A model generated the notes under the pieces. It saw only the letters and a program-made list of their open reading frames with translations, was not told the origin of the DNA and ran no database searches. From positions 2,514,840 through 2,578,839 of the forward strand of contig NZ_QENQ01000001.1 in the NCBI RefSeq assembly GCF_003096275.1: DNA of 64,000 bases, read 5' to 3'. Source of the DNA: Sphingomonas pokkalii (GTDB taxonomy: Bacteria > Pseudomonadota > Alphaproteobacteria > Sphingomonadales > Sphingomonadaceae). The position numbers and the translations under genes were made by a program. This document shows, piece after piece, positions 8,344 to 16,093 of the stretch (its first letter is position 1; every line of letters starts with the position of its first letter).

Positions 8344-8987
8344 CGGGCGGGCCAAGCACCGGGCCAGTCCCCGCCCCGCCGGCCGATCTGGAATGTAGCG
8401 GCTTCTTGCTTGCGGCGGGAACACGGCTGCACCGCATTCATGACGACCAGTTTGCGCCCTGTGCGTTCAACCCGGGATATGGCCATTCTCGCTTTGCGCC
8501 TTTCGAGGTGGGCGGCGTCAAAATCCCCACGGCCTATGCCGCAACGAACCTGGAATGCGCGGTCTATGAAACCATCTTCCATGACATCGATGCGACCGCG
8601 CCGATCAAATCGGTCCGCTGGTCTGCCCTGCAGCCGTTGCGCTACTCGATCGTGGAACTGAAGCGGGAAGTTTCGCTCGCAGCCCTGTTCTCGGCAGACC
8701 TGCTCAAATTGGGCCTGGAGCGGGGACAACTGATCGACACGCCGAAATCGACCTATCCGGCTACCCAGGCCTGGTCACCGGCGATTCACGGATCGCCGGG
8801 CGCGCATGACGGGATGATCTGGGTTTCCCGCAAATTCGATCTTGAGAAGGCAATGATGCTCTTCGGTGACAGGATCAAAGCCGCCGATTGGGAGGTTGTC
8901 GAATCGACCTGGGTCACGCGTGATCCCGAAACGTTACGCACGGTCGAGGAGCTGGCAAACCGCTCGGGCATATTGATCGCCCGCTGA
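8340..8987 (+). CDS. RES domain toxin (predicted NAD+ phosphorylase)
   Basis: A 215-residue RES-domain protein. The fold signature is seen in LHRIHDDQFAPCAFNPGYG, HSRFAPF, then PTAYAATNLECAVYETIFHD, with conserved Arg (HRI), Tyr and the catalytic Glu (YET). RES toxins such as MbcT degrade NAD+ by phosphorolysis and stop growth; activity is blocked by the partner antitoxin. Here the partner is the overlapping upstream gene. The serine of APGAH/WVSRK near residue 160 is the likely conserved Ser. The identification of the domain is firm; toxicity is inference. Confidence 0.85.
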   Translation: MTGGPSTGPVPAPPADLECSGFLLAAGTRLHRIHDDQFAPCAFNPGYGHSRFAPFEVGGVKIPTAYAATNLECAVYETIFHDIDATAPIKSVRWSALQPLRYSIVELKREVSLAALFSADLLKLGLERGQLIDTPKSTYPATQAWSPAIHGSPGAHDGMIWVSRKFDLEKAMMLFGDRIKAADWEVVESTWVTRDPETLRTVEELANRSGILIAR

Positions 8988-9033
8988 CCACGCCGCGCTG
9001 GCACCATGGTGCCAGCCACAGCCCTCCTGCCTC

Positions 9034-9831
9034 CTACTCCTCCTCCACCCCCGGCCACTCGATCACCCCGCGATAGGGCGACGCATTCTCCCCCACCCGG
9101 ATGAAATGCGCCTCGGGATCGTCCTCCAGCGCGTCGGCTGCATCTTCGCCGCCGAGATCGATCTGCGCGTCCGCCGCCGCACGCCGGGCGGCGCAGGCTT
9201 CCAGTGCGGTGGCGATCGTCGCCTGCGCCTCGGCATCCAGCGTCACGCAGGCAAAATCCTCCAGCACCGCCGATGCGCGGTCGGTGCGCAGGGCGGCGCT
9301 GCCGCCGGAGCCATCGCCGGTGATCACCGTGCGCACTGTCGTGGTGCTCGCCGCCGCGGCCGCCTCGCCATCGCCATTGCCTGCCGCCGCGCGGGCGGAG
9401 AAATAGTTGATCGTGGTGCGCTTGCCATTCGCGTCCTGGCCATAATGGCGCAGGCAGAACATCAGCAGCGCATCGTTGCGCTTGCGGCGGAAGCCCATCA
9501 GCTTGCCGCGATCGAACACCGGGATCAGCTCGCCTTCGATCGCGCGGGTAAACGCTTCATCCTTCAATCGGGCCAGCCCGAAATCGAGCGCGGCATCCCA
9601 GGCGCGGCGAAAGTCCTCGGCGCCGTCCGCCCGGCGGAGCGTATAGGCGTTGGCCTGCGACATGTTCACCATATTCGCGGCCCGCCGCACCGATCCGGTA
9701 TCGGCCAGCGCTTCGATGAATGCCTTTTGCCGCTCGGGCGTCCAGCCGTCATGGCGGTTCGTCTTGCGCGGCACCGGCTCGAACGCCGGCAAATCGCGCG
9801 CCTCACGCGCTACGGGAACCCGATTCTGCAT
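9034..9831 (-). CDS. Hypothetical protein with terminase-small-subunit-like HTH region
   Basis: A 265-residue protein. The start at ATG 9831 has a GGAG/AGGGG ribosome site; an earlier in-frame start at 9864 is less likely. Residues 25-60 (GWTPERQKAFIEALADTGSV, then RRAANMVNMSQANAYTLRR) form a helix-turn-helix like that of phage terminase small subunits, followed by DFRRAWDAALDFGLARLKDE. The middle is Ala/Gly/Thr-rich and the C-terminus acidic (DLGGEDAADALEDDPEA). No other phage gene is nearby. It may be a chromosomal DNA-binding protein; function unknown. Confidence 0.6.
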   Translation of the reverse strand: MQNRVPVAREARDLPAFEPVPRKTNRHDGWTPERQKAFIEALADTGSVRRAANMVNMSQANAYTLRRADGAEDFRRAWDAALDFGLARLKDEAFTRAIEGELIPVFDRGKLMGFRRKRNDALLMFCLRHYGQDANGKRTTINYFSARAAAGNGDGEAAAAASTTTVRTVITGDGSGGSAALRTDRASAVLEDFACVTLDAEAQATIATALEACAARRAAADAQIDLGGEDAADALEDDPEAHFIRVGENASPYRGVIEWPGVEEE

Positions 9832-9950
9832 CACCCCTGCTCCCCCAAATTGGCCAACCGGCAAGCCTGTACCGATTTTGGAGGCTGTAGGAAAGGATTT
9901 TGTTCTCTATTTGTTCACTACGACAGCGGAACAGGGCGATCGCACAAACC

Positions 9951-10045
9951 CCGTCCTTCCGCGTAGGCGGGGATCCATTGGCGCCGATGCCGCGGTTCTT
10001 TCCCCGGAACGCAAGCCGAATGGATTCCTGCCTTCGCGGGAAGGC
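9951..10045. repeat. REP-like inverted pair (GTCATTCCCGCG type), degenerate
   Basis: The left arm around 9951-9978 (CCGTCCTTCCGCGTAGGCGG then GGATCCATT) faces the right arm around 10021-10045 (TGGATTCCTGCCTTCGCGGG then AA). Both derive from the same dispersed unit as the copy at 56310. The gap between the genes (9832-10112) contains nothing else that I can identify. Confidence 0.65.
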
Positions 10046-10112
10046 CGGGATAGTATTGGGCGGGCACAACCTCCGACTGTCGACGGCGATTGCCCTGCCC
10101 GGCAGAGGAGGA

Positions 10113-10469
10113 TCAGGCGGCCGCCACCCCCTCGGCGAACTGATCATAGGCCCGCAGCGCATCGGCCGCGTACATCAGCGCCGGGCCGCCGCCCATATAG
10201 ACGCACATCGCCATCACCTCGGCCACTTCCGCGCGGCTGGCGCCCATCCCCACCAGCGCCTTGGCGTGGAAGCCGATGCAACCGTCGCAGCGCTGGGTGA
10301 CCCCGATCGCCAGCGCGATCAGCTCCTTGGTCTTGGCGTCGATGGCCCCTTCTGCACCGGCCGCCTTCGCCATGGCGTGGAAGCCCGCCATCGTTTCGGG
10401 CGCCAGCTTCCGCAACTGCGCCGAATAGGCCGAAATGTCCTGGGTGAGCGCGCGATAATCCTTGGCCAT
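10113..10469 (-). CDS. Carboxymuconolactone decarboxylase family protein (AhpD-like)
   Basis: A 118-residue AhpD-like protein. The redox motif CDGCIGFH (CxxC plus following His) and the flanking ELIALAIGVTQR helix are typical of small CMD-family alkylhydroperoxidases that act as thiol peroxidase or disulfide reductase proteins. It is transcribed away from an ArsR-type persulfide sensor and shares a 50-base intergenic region with a dyad. This suggests a role in thiol or sulfur-stress handling. A GGGAG ribosome site precedes the ATG at 10469. Confidence 0.9.
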   Translation of the reverse strand: MAKDYRALTQDISAYSAQLRKLAPETMAGFHAMAKAAGAEGAIDAKTKELIALAIGVTQRCDGCIGFHAKALVGMGASRAEVAEVMAMCVYMGGGPALMYAADALRAYDQFAEGVAAA

Positions 10470-10486
10470 GGGGCAACTCCCAATTG

Positions 10487-10521
10487 ATTCACATATCTAT
10501 TAATTGATATAGATGTGGAAT
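10487..10521. promoter_or_regulatory. Operator dyad between the AhpD-like gene and ygaV-like gene
   Basis: An imperfect AT-rich inverted repeat, ATTCACATATCTAT ... ATAGATGTGGAAT, centred near 10504 in the divergent intergenic region. It is the obvious binding site for the ArsR-type regulator encoded at 10520 and would control both directions. It overlaps the start codon of the regulator gene, as expected for autorepression. Confidence 0.6.
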
Positions 10522-10849
10522 GAAGGCAAGTCCCCCCGTGCATTCCCTGATGGAAGCGATGGCGCCCAAGGCGGCCGGCGCTGCCGCCTTGCTCTCCGGC
10601 CTGGCCAACCCCCACCGGCTGATGATCCTGTGCGCGCTGGTGGAAGGCGAACGCAACGTCGGCGCGTTGATCGCGGCAACCGGCATCGCCCCGACCTCGA
10701 TGTCGCAACACCTCAATAAGCTGAAAGACGAGGGCATCGTCACCGCCCGGCGCGCGCATCGCACGCTGTTCTATTCGATCACCCACCCCGCCGCCCGTGA
10801 CCTGATGGCGGTGCTCCACGCGCATTTCTGCGGAAAGGAAGAGGCATGA
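10520..10849 (+). CDS. ygaV: ArsR-family persulfide sensor (YgaV/BigR/SqrR type)
   Basis: A 109-residue ArsR winged-helix repressor; the recognition helix is TSMSQHLNKLKDEGIV. It has just two cysteines, C38 (LMILCALVEGE) and C104 (HAHFCGKEEA). Their 66-residue spacing equals that of the sensing pair in SqrR and BigR, which form a tetrasulfide bridge with persulfides and release DNA. Lack of the metal-site ELCVCDL motif argues against arsenic or zinc sensing. It overlaps (ATGA) a YgaP-type rhodanese, the same partner as in the E. coli ygaVP operon. Confidence 0.85.
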   Translation: MKASPPVHSLMEAMAPKAAGAAALLSGLANPHRLMILCALVEGERNVGALIAATGIAPTSMSQHLNKLKDEGIVTARRAHRTLFYSITHPAARDLMAVLHAHFCGKEEA

Positions 10850-11373
10850 CTGCCACCATCGACGCCCGCGAGGCGCACCGCCTGCTCGCCCGCGGCGACG
10901 CACTACTGATCGATGTGCGCGAACCAGACGAATTTCGTGCGAGCCATATCCCCTATGCCGCATCGATGCCGCTCGGCGCGCTGCCGTCGCTGCTCGCGGA
11001 TGCCGTTCTACCGGCCGGTCGCCTGCTGATCTTCCAATGCCAGAAGGGCGGGCGCGGCGGCCAGGCTTGTGCGCTGGCAGAAGGGATGCTGGGCGATCGG
11101 GTGCGCAACCTCACCGGCGGGATCGAGGCCTGGGCCGCAGCCGGGCTGCCGCTGGCGGGCGCGGGCGCACCGCGTGTCTCGATCTTCCGCCAGGTGCAGA
11201 TGATCGTCGGCCTGCTCGTGCTGGGCTTCACGCTGCTGGGGCTGGCGGGGTTCGCGCCGGGCTTCTACGCAGCCGGGTTCTTCGGTTTCATGCTCGCATT
11301 CGCCGGGTTCAGCGGCTGGTGTGGACTGGGGATGCTGCTGCAGCGGATGCCCTGGAACCAGGGGGCGGCCTGA
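10846..11373 (+). CDS. ygaP: YgaP-like membrane rhodanese (rhodanese + DUF2892)
   Basis: A 175-residue two-domain protein. Residues 1-105 form a rhodanese (ALLIDVREPDEF; active-site loop FQCQKGGRG with catalytic C65; NLTGGIEAWAAAGLP). Residues 112-170 form the DUF2892 two-helix membrane anchor (QMIVGLLVLGFTLLGLAGF and GFFGFMLAFAGFSGWCGLGM). The family moves sulfane sulfur as a cysteine persulfide at the inner membrane. The gene is translationally coupled to the ArsR sensor and so probably induced by persulfide or polysulfide. Confidence 0.92.
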   Translation: MTATIDAREAHRLLARGDALLIDVREPDEFRASHIPYAASMPLGALPSLLADAVLPAGRLLIFQCQKGGRGGQACALAEGMLGDRVRNLTGGIEAWAAAGLPLAGAGAPRVSIFRQVQMIVGLLVLGFTLLGLAGFAPGFYAAGFFGFMLAFAGFSGWCGLGMLLQRMPWNQGAA

Positions 11374-11383
11374 GCCCTCCCCA

Positions 11384-11420
11384 CGAAAAAGCCCCCGCCG
11401 TTGCCGGCAGGGGGCCTTTC
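11384..11420. terminator. Bidirectional intrinsic terminator between ygaP-like gene and typA
   Basis: GAAAAA, then stem GCCCCCGCCG (11391-11400), loop TTGC, and CGGCAGGGGGC (11405-11415), then CTTTCT. The A-run on the left and T-rich right side allow it to serve both converging genes. Confidence 0.75.
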
Positions 11421-11439
11421 TGCACCGCATCGGCGCGCC

Positions 11440-13281
11440 TCAGGCGGCCGACTTCGCCCGGCTGGCGCGCTTGCGCTCGTTCGGGTCGAGGAAGCGCTTG
11501 CGCAGGCGGATGTTCTTCGGCGTCACTTCCACCATCTCGTCGTCGTCGATGTACGCAATGGCCTGTTCCAGCGTCATCTTCTTCGGCGGAGTCAGGCGGA
11601 TCGCGTCGTCCTTGCCGCCCGAAGCGCGGAAGTTGGTCAACTGCTTCGCCTTCATCGGATTGACCTCGAGGTCTTCCGTCTTGGCGTTCTCGCCGATGAT
11701 CATGCCTTCATACAGCGCTTCGCCATGGCCGACGAACAGGATGCCGCGCTCTTCGAGCGGACCCAGCGCATAGCCTTGGGCTTCGCCGGCGCCGTTGGAG
11801 ATCAGCACGCCGTTCTTGCGGCCTTCGATCTTGCCCTTGTACGGCCCGTACTTCTCGAACAGGCGGTTCATGATGCCGGTGCCGCGGGTGTCCGACAGGA
11901 ACTCCCCGTGATAGCCGATCAGGCCGCGCGACGGTGCCGAGAAGGTGATGCGGGTCTTGCCGCCACCCGACGGACGCATGTCGGTCATCTCGGCCTTGCG
12001 CTGGTTCATCTTGTCGACGACCGTGCCGGAGAATTCTTCGTCCACGTCGATCACGACGGTTTCGTACGGCTCTTCACGGCCGTTCTCGCCTTCCTGGAAC
12101 AGCACGCGCGGACGGCTGATGCCGAGCTCGAAGCCTTCGCGACGCATCGTCTCAATCAGCACGCCAAGCTGAAGCTCGCCGCGGCCGGCGACTTCGAAGC
12201 TGTCCTTGTCCTCGCTCTCGGTGATCTTGATCGCGACGTTCGATTCCGCTTCGCGGAACAGGCGGTCGCGGATCATGCGGCTGGTCACCTTGGTGCCTTC
12301 GCGGCCCGCCATCGGCGAGTCGTTGACGGCGAAGCGCATCGACAGCGTCGGCGGATCGATCGGCTGCGCCTGCAGCGGCACGCTGACCGAGGTATCCGCG
12401 ATGGTGTTCGACACGGTGGCGACGGCGAGGCCGGCAAGGCTGATGATGTCGCCCGCCTTGGCTTCGTCGACCGGCACGCGGTCCAGGCCACGGAACGACA
12501 GGATCTTGGAAGCGCGACCGGTCTCGATGATCTTGCCGTCATTGTCGAGCGCGTGGATCGGCTGGTTCAGGCGCACCGTGCCGCTCTCGACACGGCCGGT
12601 GAGGATACGGCCGAGGAAGTTGTCGCGGTCGAGCAGCGTGACGAGGAACTTGAACTCCGCGTCCGGGTCCACCTTTGGCGGCGGGACATGTTCGACGATC
12701 TTTTCGAATAGCGGGGTCAGCGTGCCCTCGCGCGCATCCGGATCGGTCGAGGCATAGCCGTTACGGCCCGAGGCGTATAGCACCGGGAAGTCGAGTTGTT
12801 CGTCGGTTGCTTCGAGCGTGACAAAGAGATCGAACACTTCGTCGAGCACTTCCTGCACGCGCGAATCGGCACGGTCGATCTTGTTGACGACCACGATCGG
12901 ACGCAGGCCCAGCTTCAGCGCCTTGCCGGTGACGAACTTGGTCTGCGGCATCGCGCCTTCGGACGAATCGACCAGCAGGATCACGCCGTCGACCATGCTC
13001 AGGATGCGCTCCACCTCGCCGCCGAAGTCGGCGTGGCCGGGCGTGTCGACGATGTTGATGCGGATGCTGTTCTCTTCCGTGCCGTCCGGCGACCAGTCGA
13101 CCGAGGTCGGCTTGGCGAGAATCGTGATCCCGCGCTCCTTTTCGAGGTCGTTCGAGTCCATCGCACGCTCTTCGACGCGCTGGTTGTCACGGAAGGTGCC
13201 GGACTGGCGGAAGAGCTGGTCGACGAGGGTGGTCTTGCCATGGTCGACGTGCGCGATGATCGCGACGTTGCGGAGATTCAT
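11440..13281 (-). CDS. typA: Translational GTPase TypA/BipA
   Basis: A 613-residue ribosome-binding GTPase that helps 50S assembly and growth under stress. The G1 box is HVDHGKTTL, the switch I/G2 region ERGITI, G3 DTPGHADF, G4 VNKIDR, followed by EF-G-like domains and the specific C-terminal domain ([19 protein letters not shown]). The start at 13281 gives the family N-terminus [18 protein letters not shown]; the open frame to 13326 is not needed. The lysine-rich tail ([20 protein letters not shown]) is normal. Confidence 0.97.
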   Translation of the reverse strand: MNLRNVAIIAHVDHGKTTLVDQLFRQSGTFRDNQRVEERAMDSNDLEKERGITILAKPTSVDWSPDGTEENSIRINIVDTPGHADFGGEVERILSMVDGVILLVDSSEGAMPQTKFVTGKALKLGLRPIVVVNKIDRADSRVQEVLDEVFDLFVTLEATDEQLDFPVLYASGRNGYASTDPDAREGTLTPLFEKIVEHVPPPKVDPDAEFKFLVTLLDRDNFLGRILTGRVESGTVRLNQPIHALDNDGKIIETGRASKILSFRGLDRVPVDEAKAGDIISLAGLAVATVSNTIADTSVSVPLQAQPIDPPTLSMRFAVNDSPMAGREGTKVTSRMIRDRLFREAESNVAIKITESEDKDSFEVAGRGELQLGVLIETMRREGFELGISRPRVLFQEGENGREEPYETVVIDVDEEFSGTVVDKMNQRKAEMTDMRPSGGGKTRITFSAPSRGLIGYHGEFLSDTRGTGIMNRLFEKYGPYKGKIEGRKNGVLISNGAGEAQGYALGPLEERGILFVGHGEALYEGMIIGENAKTEDLEVNPMKAKQLTNFRASGGKDDAIRLTPPKKMTLEQAIAYIDDDEMVEVTPKNIRLRKRFLDPNERKRASRAKSAA

Positions 13282-13383
13282 GCGATTTCCTGATTGGCGC
13301 GGAAGCGCGCGTTCGGGCGGCCCCATAGCGGAATTTGTGCGCCGCGGGAAGGCCCCCCGCCAACAGCGATGTCCCGGTTCGGT

Positions 13384-13917
13384 CTAGGCGATCCGATAGA
13401 CCGTGATTCGCACGGCCGGGCCGGAACCGGGAGGCGGCGCGCCGATCGTGCCCGTGAACACCGATTGGTTCAACCAGCCATGCGGCCCTTCCGGCACCTC
13501 GAACCAGGGAATCGTGCGCAGATAGGGCCGCGCCGGATCGCGACTGATCAGCCCCTTGTTGATGACGTGGATCAGCGTGCCGTCCTCCGCCTGCATCATA
13601 TAATCGGCATAAACGTCGAGGCAGCCGTCCGGCCGCTCCAGTTGCCAGTCCATGCCGCCGGGCAGCACCTTACCGCGGATCCGCGGCCCTTCGAAGGTAC
13701 CACCGGTAATCGGAATGCGATTGCGCGTGCCATAGGGGGTCTTGCCCACCGGAGTGGCGGGCGCCAGCGTTACAATCGCTTCATAGGCGAATTCCAGCGG
13801 CAGGCTGTGCAGCCGCTCGGGTCCGGCGCCTTGCGCCAGTGCGCGATCCGCACCGCCGGCGGCAAGGCCGATCGCGCCCAATGTGCCGAGAAGCTCGCGC
13901 CGCGCGACCCCACCCAT
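13384..13917 (-). CDS. DUF3237 domain protein with Tat-like signal
   Basis: A 177-residue exported protein. The N-terminus [20 protein letters not shown] has a twin-arginine-like pattern (RRELLG), and ADRALAQG ends the signal. The mature part is the DUF3237 barrel: [45 protein letters not shown] and WLNQSVFTG. The family has unknown function. The start at 13917 is preceded by GGAG at good spacing. The long open frame extending to 15954 is antisense to telA and is not coding. Confidence 0.85.
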   Translation of the reverse strand: MGGVARRELLGTLGAIGLAAGGADRALAQGAGPERLHSLPLEFAYEAIVTLAPATPVGKTPYGTRNRIPITGGTFEGPRIRGKVLPGGMDWQLERPDGCLDVYADYMMQAEDGTLIHVINKGLISRDPARPYLRTIPWFEVPEGPHGWLNQSVFTGTIGAPPPGSGPAVRITVYRIA

Positions 13918-14067
13918 ATCGCTCTCCCGCATAACAAGTACCGTCATAAGCGCCAGGCAGCGCGCCGGAATCAAGTTGAATCCCGCAGTGTGGTATCTAC
14001 ATGACACGCTTGCGGGACGCCCGCTTCGCCTGCATGGTTGCGGCACGGAGTTGGAGAGAGAGTGACG

Positions 14068-15276
14068 ATGGCGACGGAAACTGCGACGGCCGATCAGAAC
14101 CTGGTGCTGACGCCCCCCGATCCCGTTCCGGTTGTGGCGCCGGAAAAGGCTGCCGGACTCGTGCCCGTGGAAGACACCAAGAAGACCGAACTCGACAAGC
14201 GCGTCGACGGCTTCATCGACGATCTGATCGCGCAGGACGTGAACTCGCCGGAGTTCGGCAAGCGCGTCGATGCGATCGCGGCGATGGGCCAGAAGGAAAT
14301 CCGCGACGCCGCTGGCCAGTCGAACCGCTTCCTCGATCGCCCGGTCCGCGCGATGGGCAGCGACGGCGGCGTCGGCGCCGACCTGCTGGCGCTGCGCAAG
14401 ACGGTGGAGGAGCTCGATCCCTCGCGCAACGGCAAGCTGATCGGCGGCAAGGACGGTTTCCTGTCGAAGCTCTTCGGCGGCGGCGGCGGGCTCACCCAGT
14501 ATTTCCGCAAGTACCAGTCGTCGCAGAGCCACATCAACGCGGTGCTCAAGAGCCTGGCCAACGGCAAGGACGAGCTGCTGCAGGACAATGCCGCGATCGC
14601 CACCGAGCGCGCCAATCTGTGGAACGCGATGGGGCGCCTGGAGCAGATGATCTATCTCTCCAAGGCGATGGACGCGAAGCTCGAGGACAAGGCCAACGAG
14701 CTGGATCACACCGATCCCGCCAAGGCCAAGGCGATCCGCGAGACCGCGCTCTTCTATGTCCGCCAGCGCACCCAGGATCTGCTCACCCAGATGGCGGTGA
14801 CGGTGCAGGGCTATCTCGCGCTCGATCTGGTCAAGAAGAACAATGTCGAGCTGATCAAGGGCGTCGACCGCGCCTCGACCACCACCGTCTCGGCACTGCG
14901 CACCGCGGTGACCGTCGCGCAGGCGCTCAACAACCAGAAGCTGGTGCTCGACCAGATCACCGCGCTCAACACCACGACGGCCAACCTGATCGAATCGACC
15001 GGCCAGCTGCTCAAGAGCCAGACCGCGGCGATCCACGAACAGGCGGCGAGCGCGACGATTCCCGTCGAGACGCTGCAGCGCGCCTTCCAGAACATCTATG
15101 ACACGATGGACGCGATCGACACCTTCAAGCTGAAGGCGCTCGACAGCATGAAGGTGACCGTCAACACGCTGTCGAACGAAGTCGAGAAGTCGAAGGGCTA
15201 TATCGCCCGCGCCGAGGGCGCCGAGCAGAACCGCCTGAGCGGCCCGGCCGACGGCTTCAAGCTGGAGGCGATGTAA
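14068..15276 (+). CDS. telA: TelA/KlaA-like toxic anion resistance protein
   Basis: A 402-residue, largely alpha-helical cytosolic protein of the TelA family. The body carries LTQYFRKYQSSQSHINAVLK, LWNAMGRLEQMIYLSKAMDA and a long coiled-coil-like C-terminal half (ALNNQKLVLDQITALNTTTA). TelA was named for tellurite resistance on plasmids, but chromosomal copies are general envelope or stress proteins of uncertain function. It is followed after six bases by an XpaC-like gene, the same partnership as xpaC-yaaN in Bacillus. The ATG at 14068 follows GGAGAGAG. Confidence 0.9.
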   Translation: MATETATADQNLVLTPPDPVPVVAPEKAAGLVPVEDTKKTELDKRVDGFIDDLIAQDVNSPEFGKRVDAIAAMGQKEIRDAAGQSNRFLDRPVRAMGSDGGVGADLLALRKTVEELDPSRNGKLIGGKDGFLSKLFGGGGGLTQYFRKYQSSQSHINAVLKSLANGKDELLQDNAAIATERANLWNAMGRLEQMIYLSKAMDAKLEDKANELDHTDPAKAKAIRETALFYVRQRTQDLLTQMAVTVQGYLALDLVKKNNVELIKGVDRASTTTVSALRTAVTVAQALNNQKLVLDQITALNTTTANLIESTGQLLKSQTAAIHEQAASATIPVETLQRAFQNIYDTMDAIDTFKLKALDSMKVTVNTLSNEVEKSKGYIARAEGAEQNRLSGPADGFKLEAM

Positions 15277-15282
15277 GCCGCG

Positions 15283-15993
15283 ATGCCGAGTGACGTGGAC
15301 CGCCTGCTCGCCCGCGGCGAGGAACTGATCGAGCGTTCGCGCGCCCGCACCGAAGGCGCGCTCGCCACCCGCACGCGCAAGCGGCGCGAGGCGGAGATCC
15401 TCGCCCGGCTCGGCCGGATCGCGGCGGCGGATGCAGTGATCATCCTCGCCGCGATCGTCATCGGCATGTTCGTGCCGCTTGGCATGTTCGGTGCGCTGGC
15501 GGTGATGGCGCTGCTGATCCTGGCGACGTTCGTCTTCGCCTCGCTGCCCGTCACCAGCGCGCCGCGCGTCGAGCAGTTGGTGCAGGTGCCGCTCAAGGCG
15601 CTGCCCGCCACCACCGAGCGCTGGCTGGAAACGCAGCGGCTGGCCCTGCCCGCCCCCGCCCGCACGCTGGTCGATTCGATCGGGGTGAAGCTGGAGACGC
15701 TGGCGCCGCAACTCGCGCGGCTGGACGAAAGCTCGCCCGCTGCCAACGAAGTCCGCAAGCTGATCGGCGAACAGCTGCCGGAACTCGTCAATGGCTATGG
15801 CCGCGTGCCGGCGCCGCTGCGTGCCGTGCCCCGCAACGGCCTTACCCCGGATCAGCAGCTCGCGCAGGGCCTGCAGGTGATCGACGAGGAAATCGCCGAG
15901 ATGACGGCGCAGCTTGCGCAAGGCGACCTCGATGCGCTGGCGACGCGCGGCCATTTCCTCCAGATCAAGTACAAGGACGACGAACTGGGCTGA
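15283..15993 (+). CDS. XpaC-like membrane protein
   Basis: A 236-residue protein with an N-terminal basic helix (RSRARTEGALATRTRKRREA), two adjacent transmembrane segments around residues 47-90 (AADAVIILAAIVIGMFVPLG and ALAVMALLILATFVFA), and a cytosolic helical part that includes LAQGLQVIDEEIAEMTAQLA. The pattern matches the XpaC (5-bromo-4-chloroindolyl phosphate hydrolysis) family, whose genes sit next to telA homologues. Here it directly follows telA, so the two proteins probably act together at the membrane. Confidence 0.8.
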   Translation: MPSDVDRLLARGEELIERSRARTEGALATRTRKRREAEILARLGRIAAADAVIILAAIVIGMFVPLGMFGALAVMALLILATFVFASLPVTSAPRVEQLVQVPLKALPATTERWLETQRLALPAPARTLVDSIGVKLETLAPQLARLDESSPAANEVRKLIGEQLPELVNGYGRVPAPLRAVPRNGLTPDQQLAQGLQVIDEEIAEMTAQLAQGDLDALATRGHFLQIKYKDDELG

Positions 15994-16093
15994 GCCTTTT
16001 CACCCCTTGCCCCTGGGACATTCCCGAGCAACAATGTTACGCGATCCGGGCGCTTTCTTGCTCGTGAGAAGCACATAAAAGGGGCCGTTGCCG

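Noticed and set aside
7318..8424. A 368-residue - strand frame opposite the toxin-antitoxin genes
   Set aside because: The + strand carries recognisable ParS-like and RES domains with an ATGA overlap; the - strand frame has no motif and no ribosome site.
11401..12711. A 436-residue + strand frame opposite typA
   Set aside because: The opposite strand encodes TypA with all G motifs. This is a shadow frame rich in His, Arg, Ala and Asp.
13918..15954. Extension of the 13384 gene to an 856-residue - strand protein
   Set aside because: The added part is antisense to telA and the xpaC-like gene. The DUF3237 domain and its signal sequence account for the real gene, starting at 13917 with a ribosome site.
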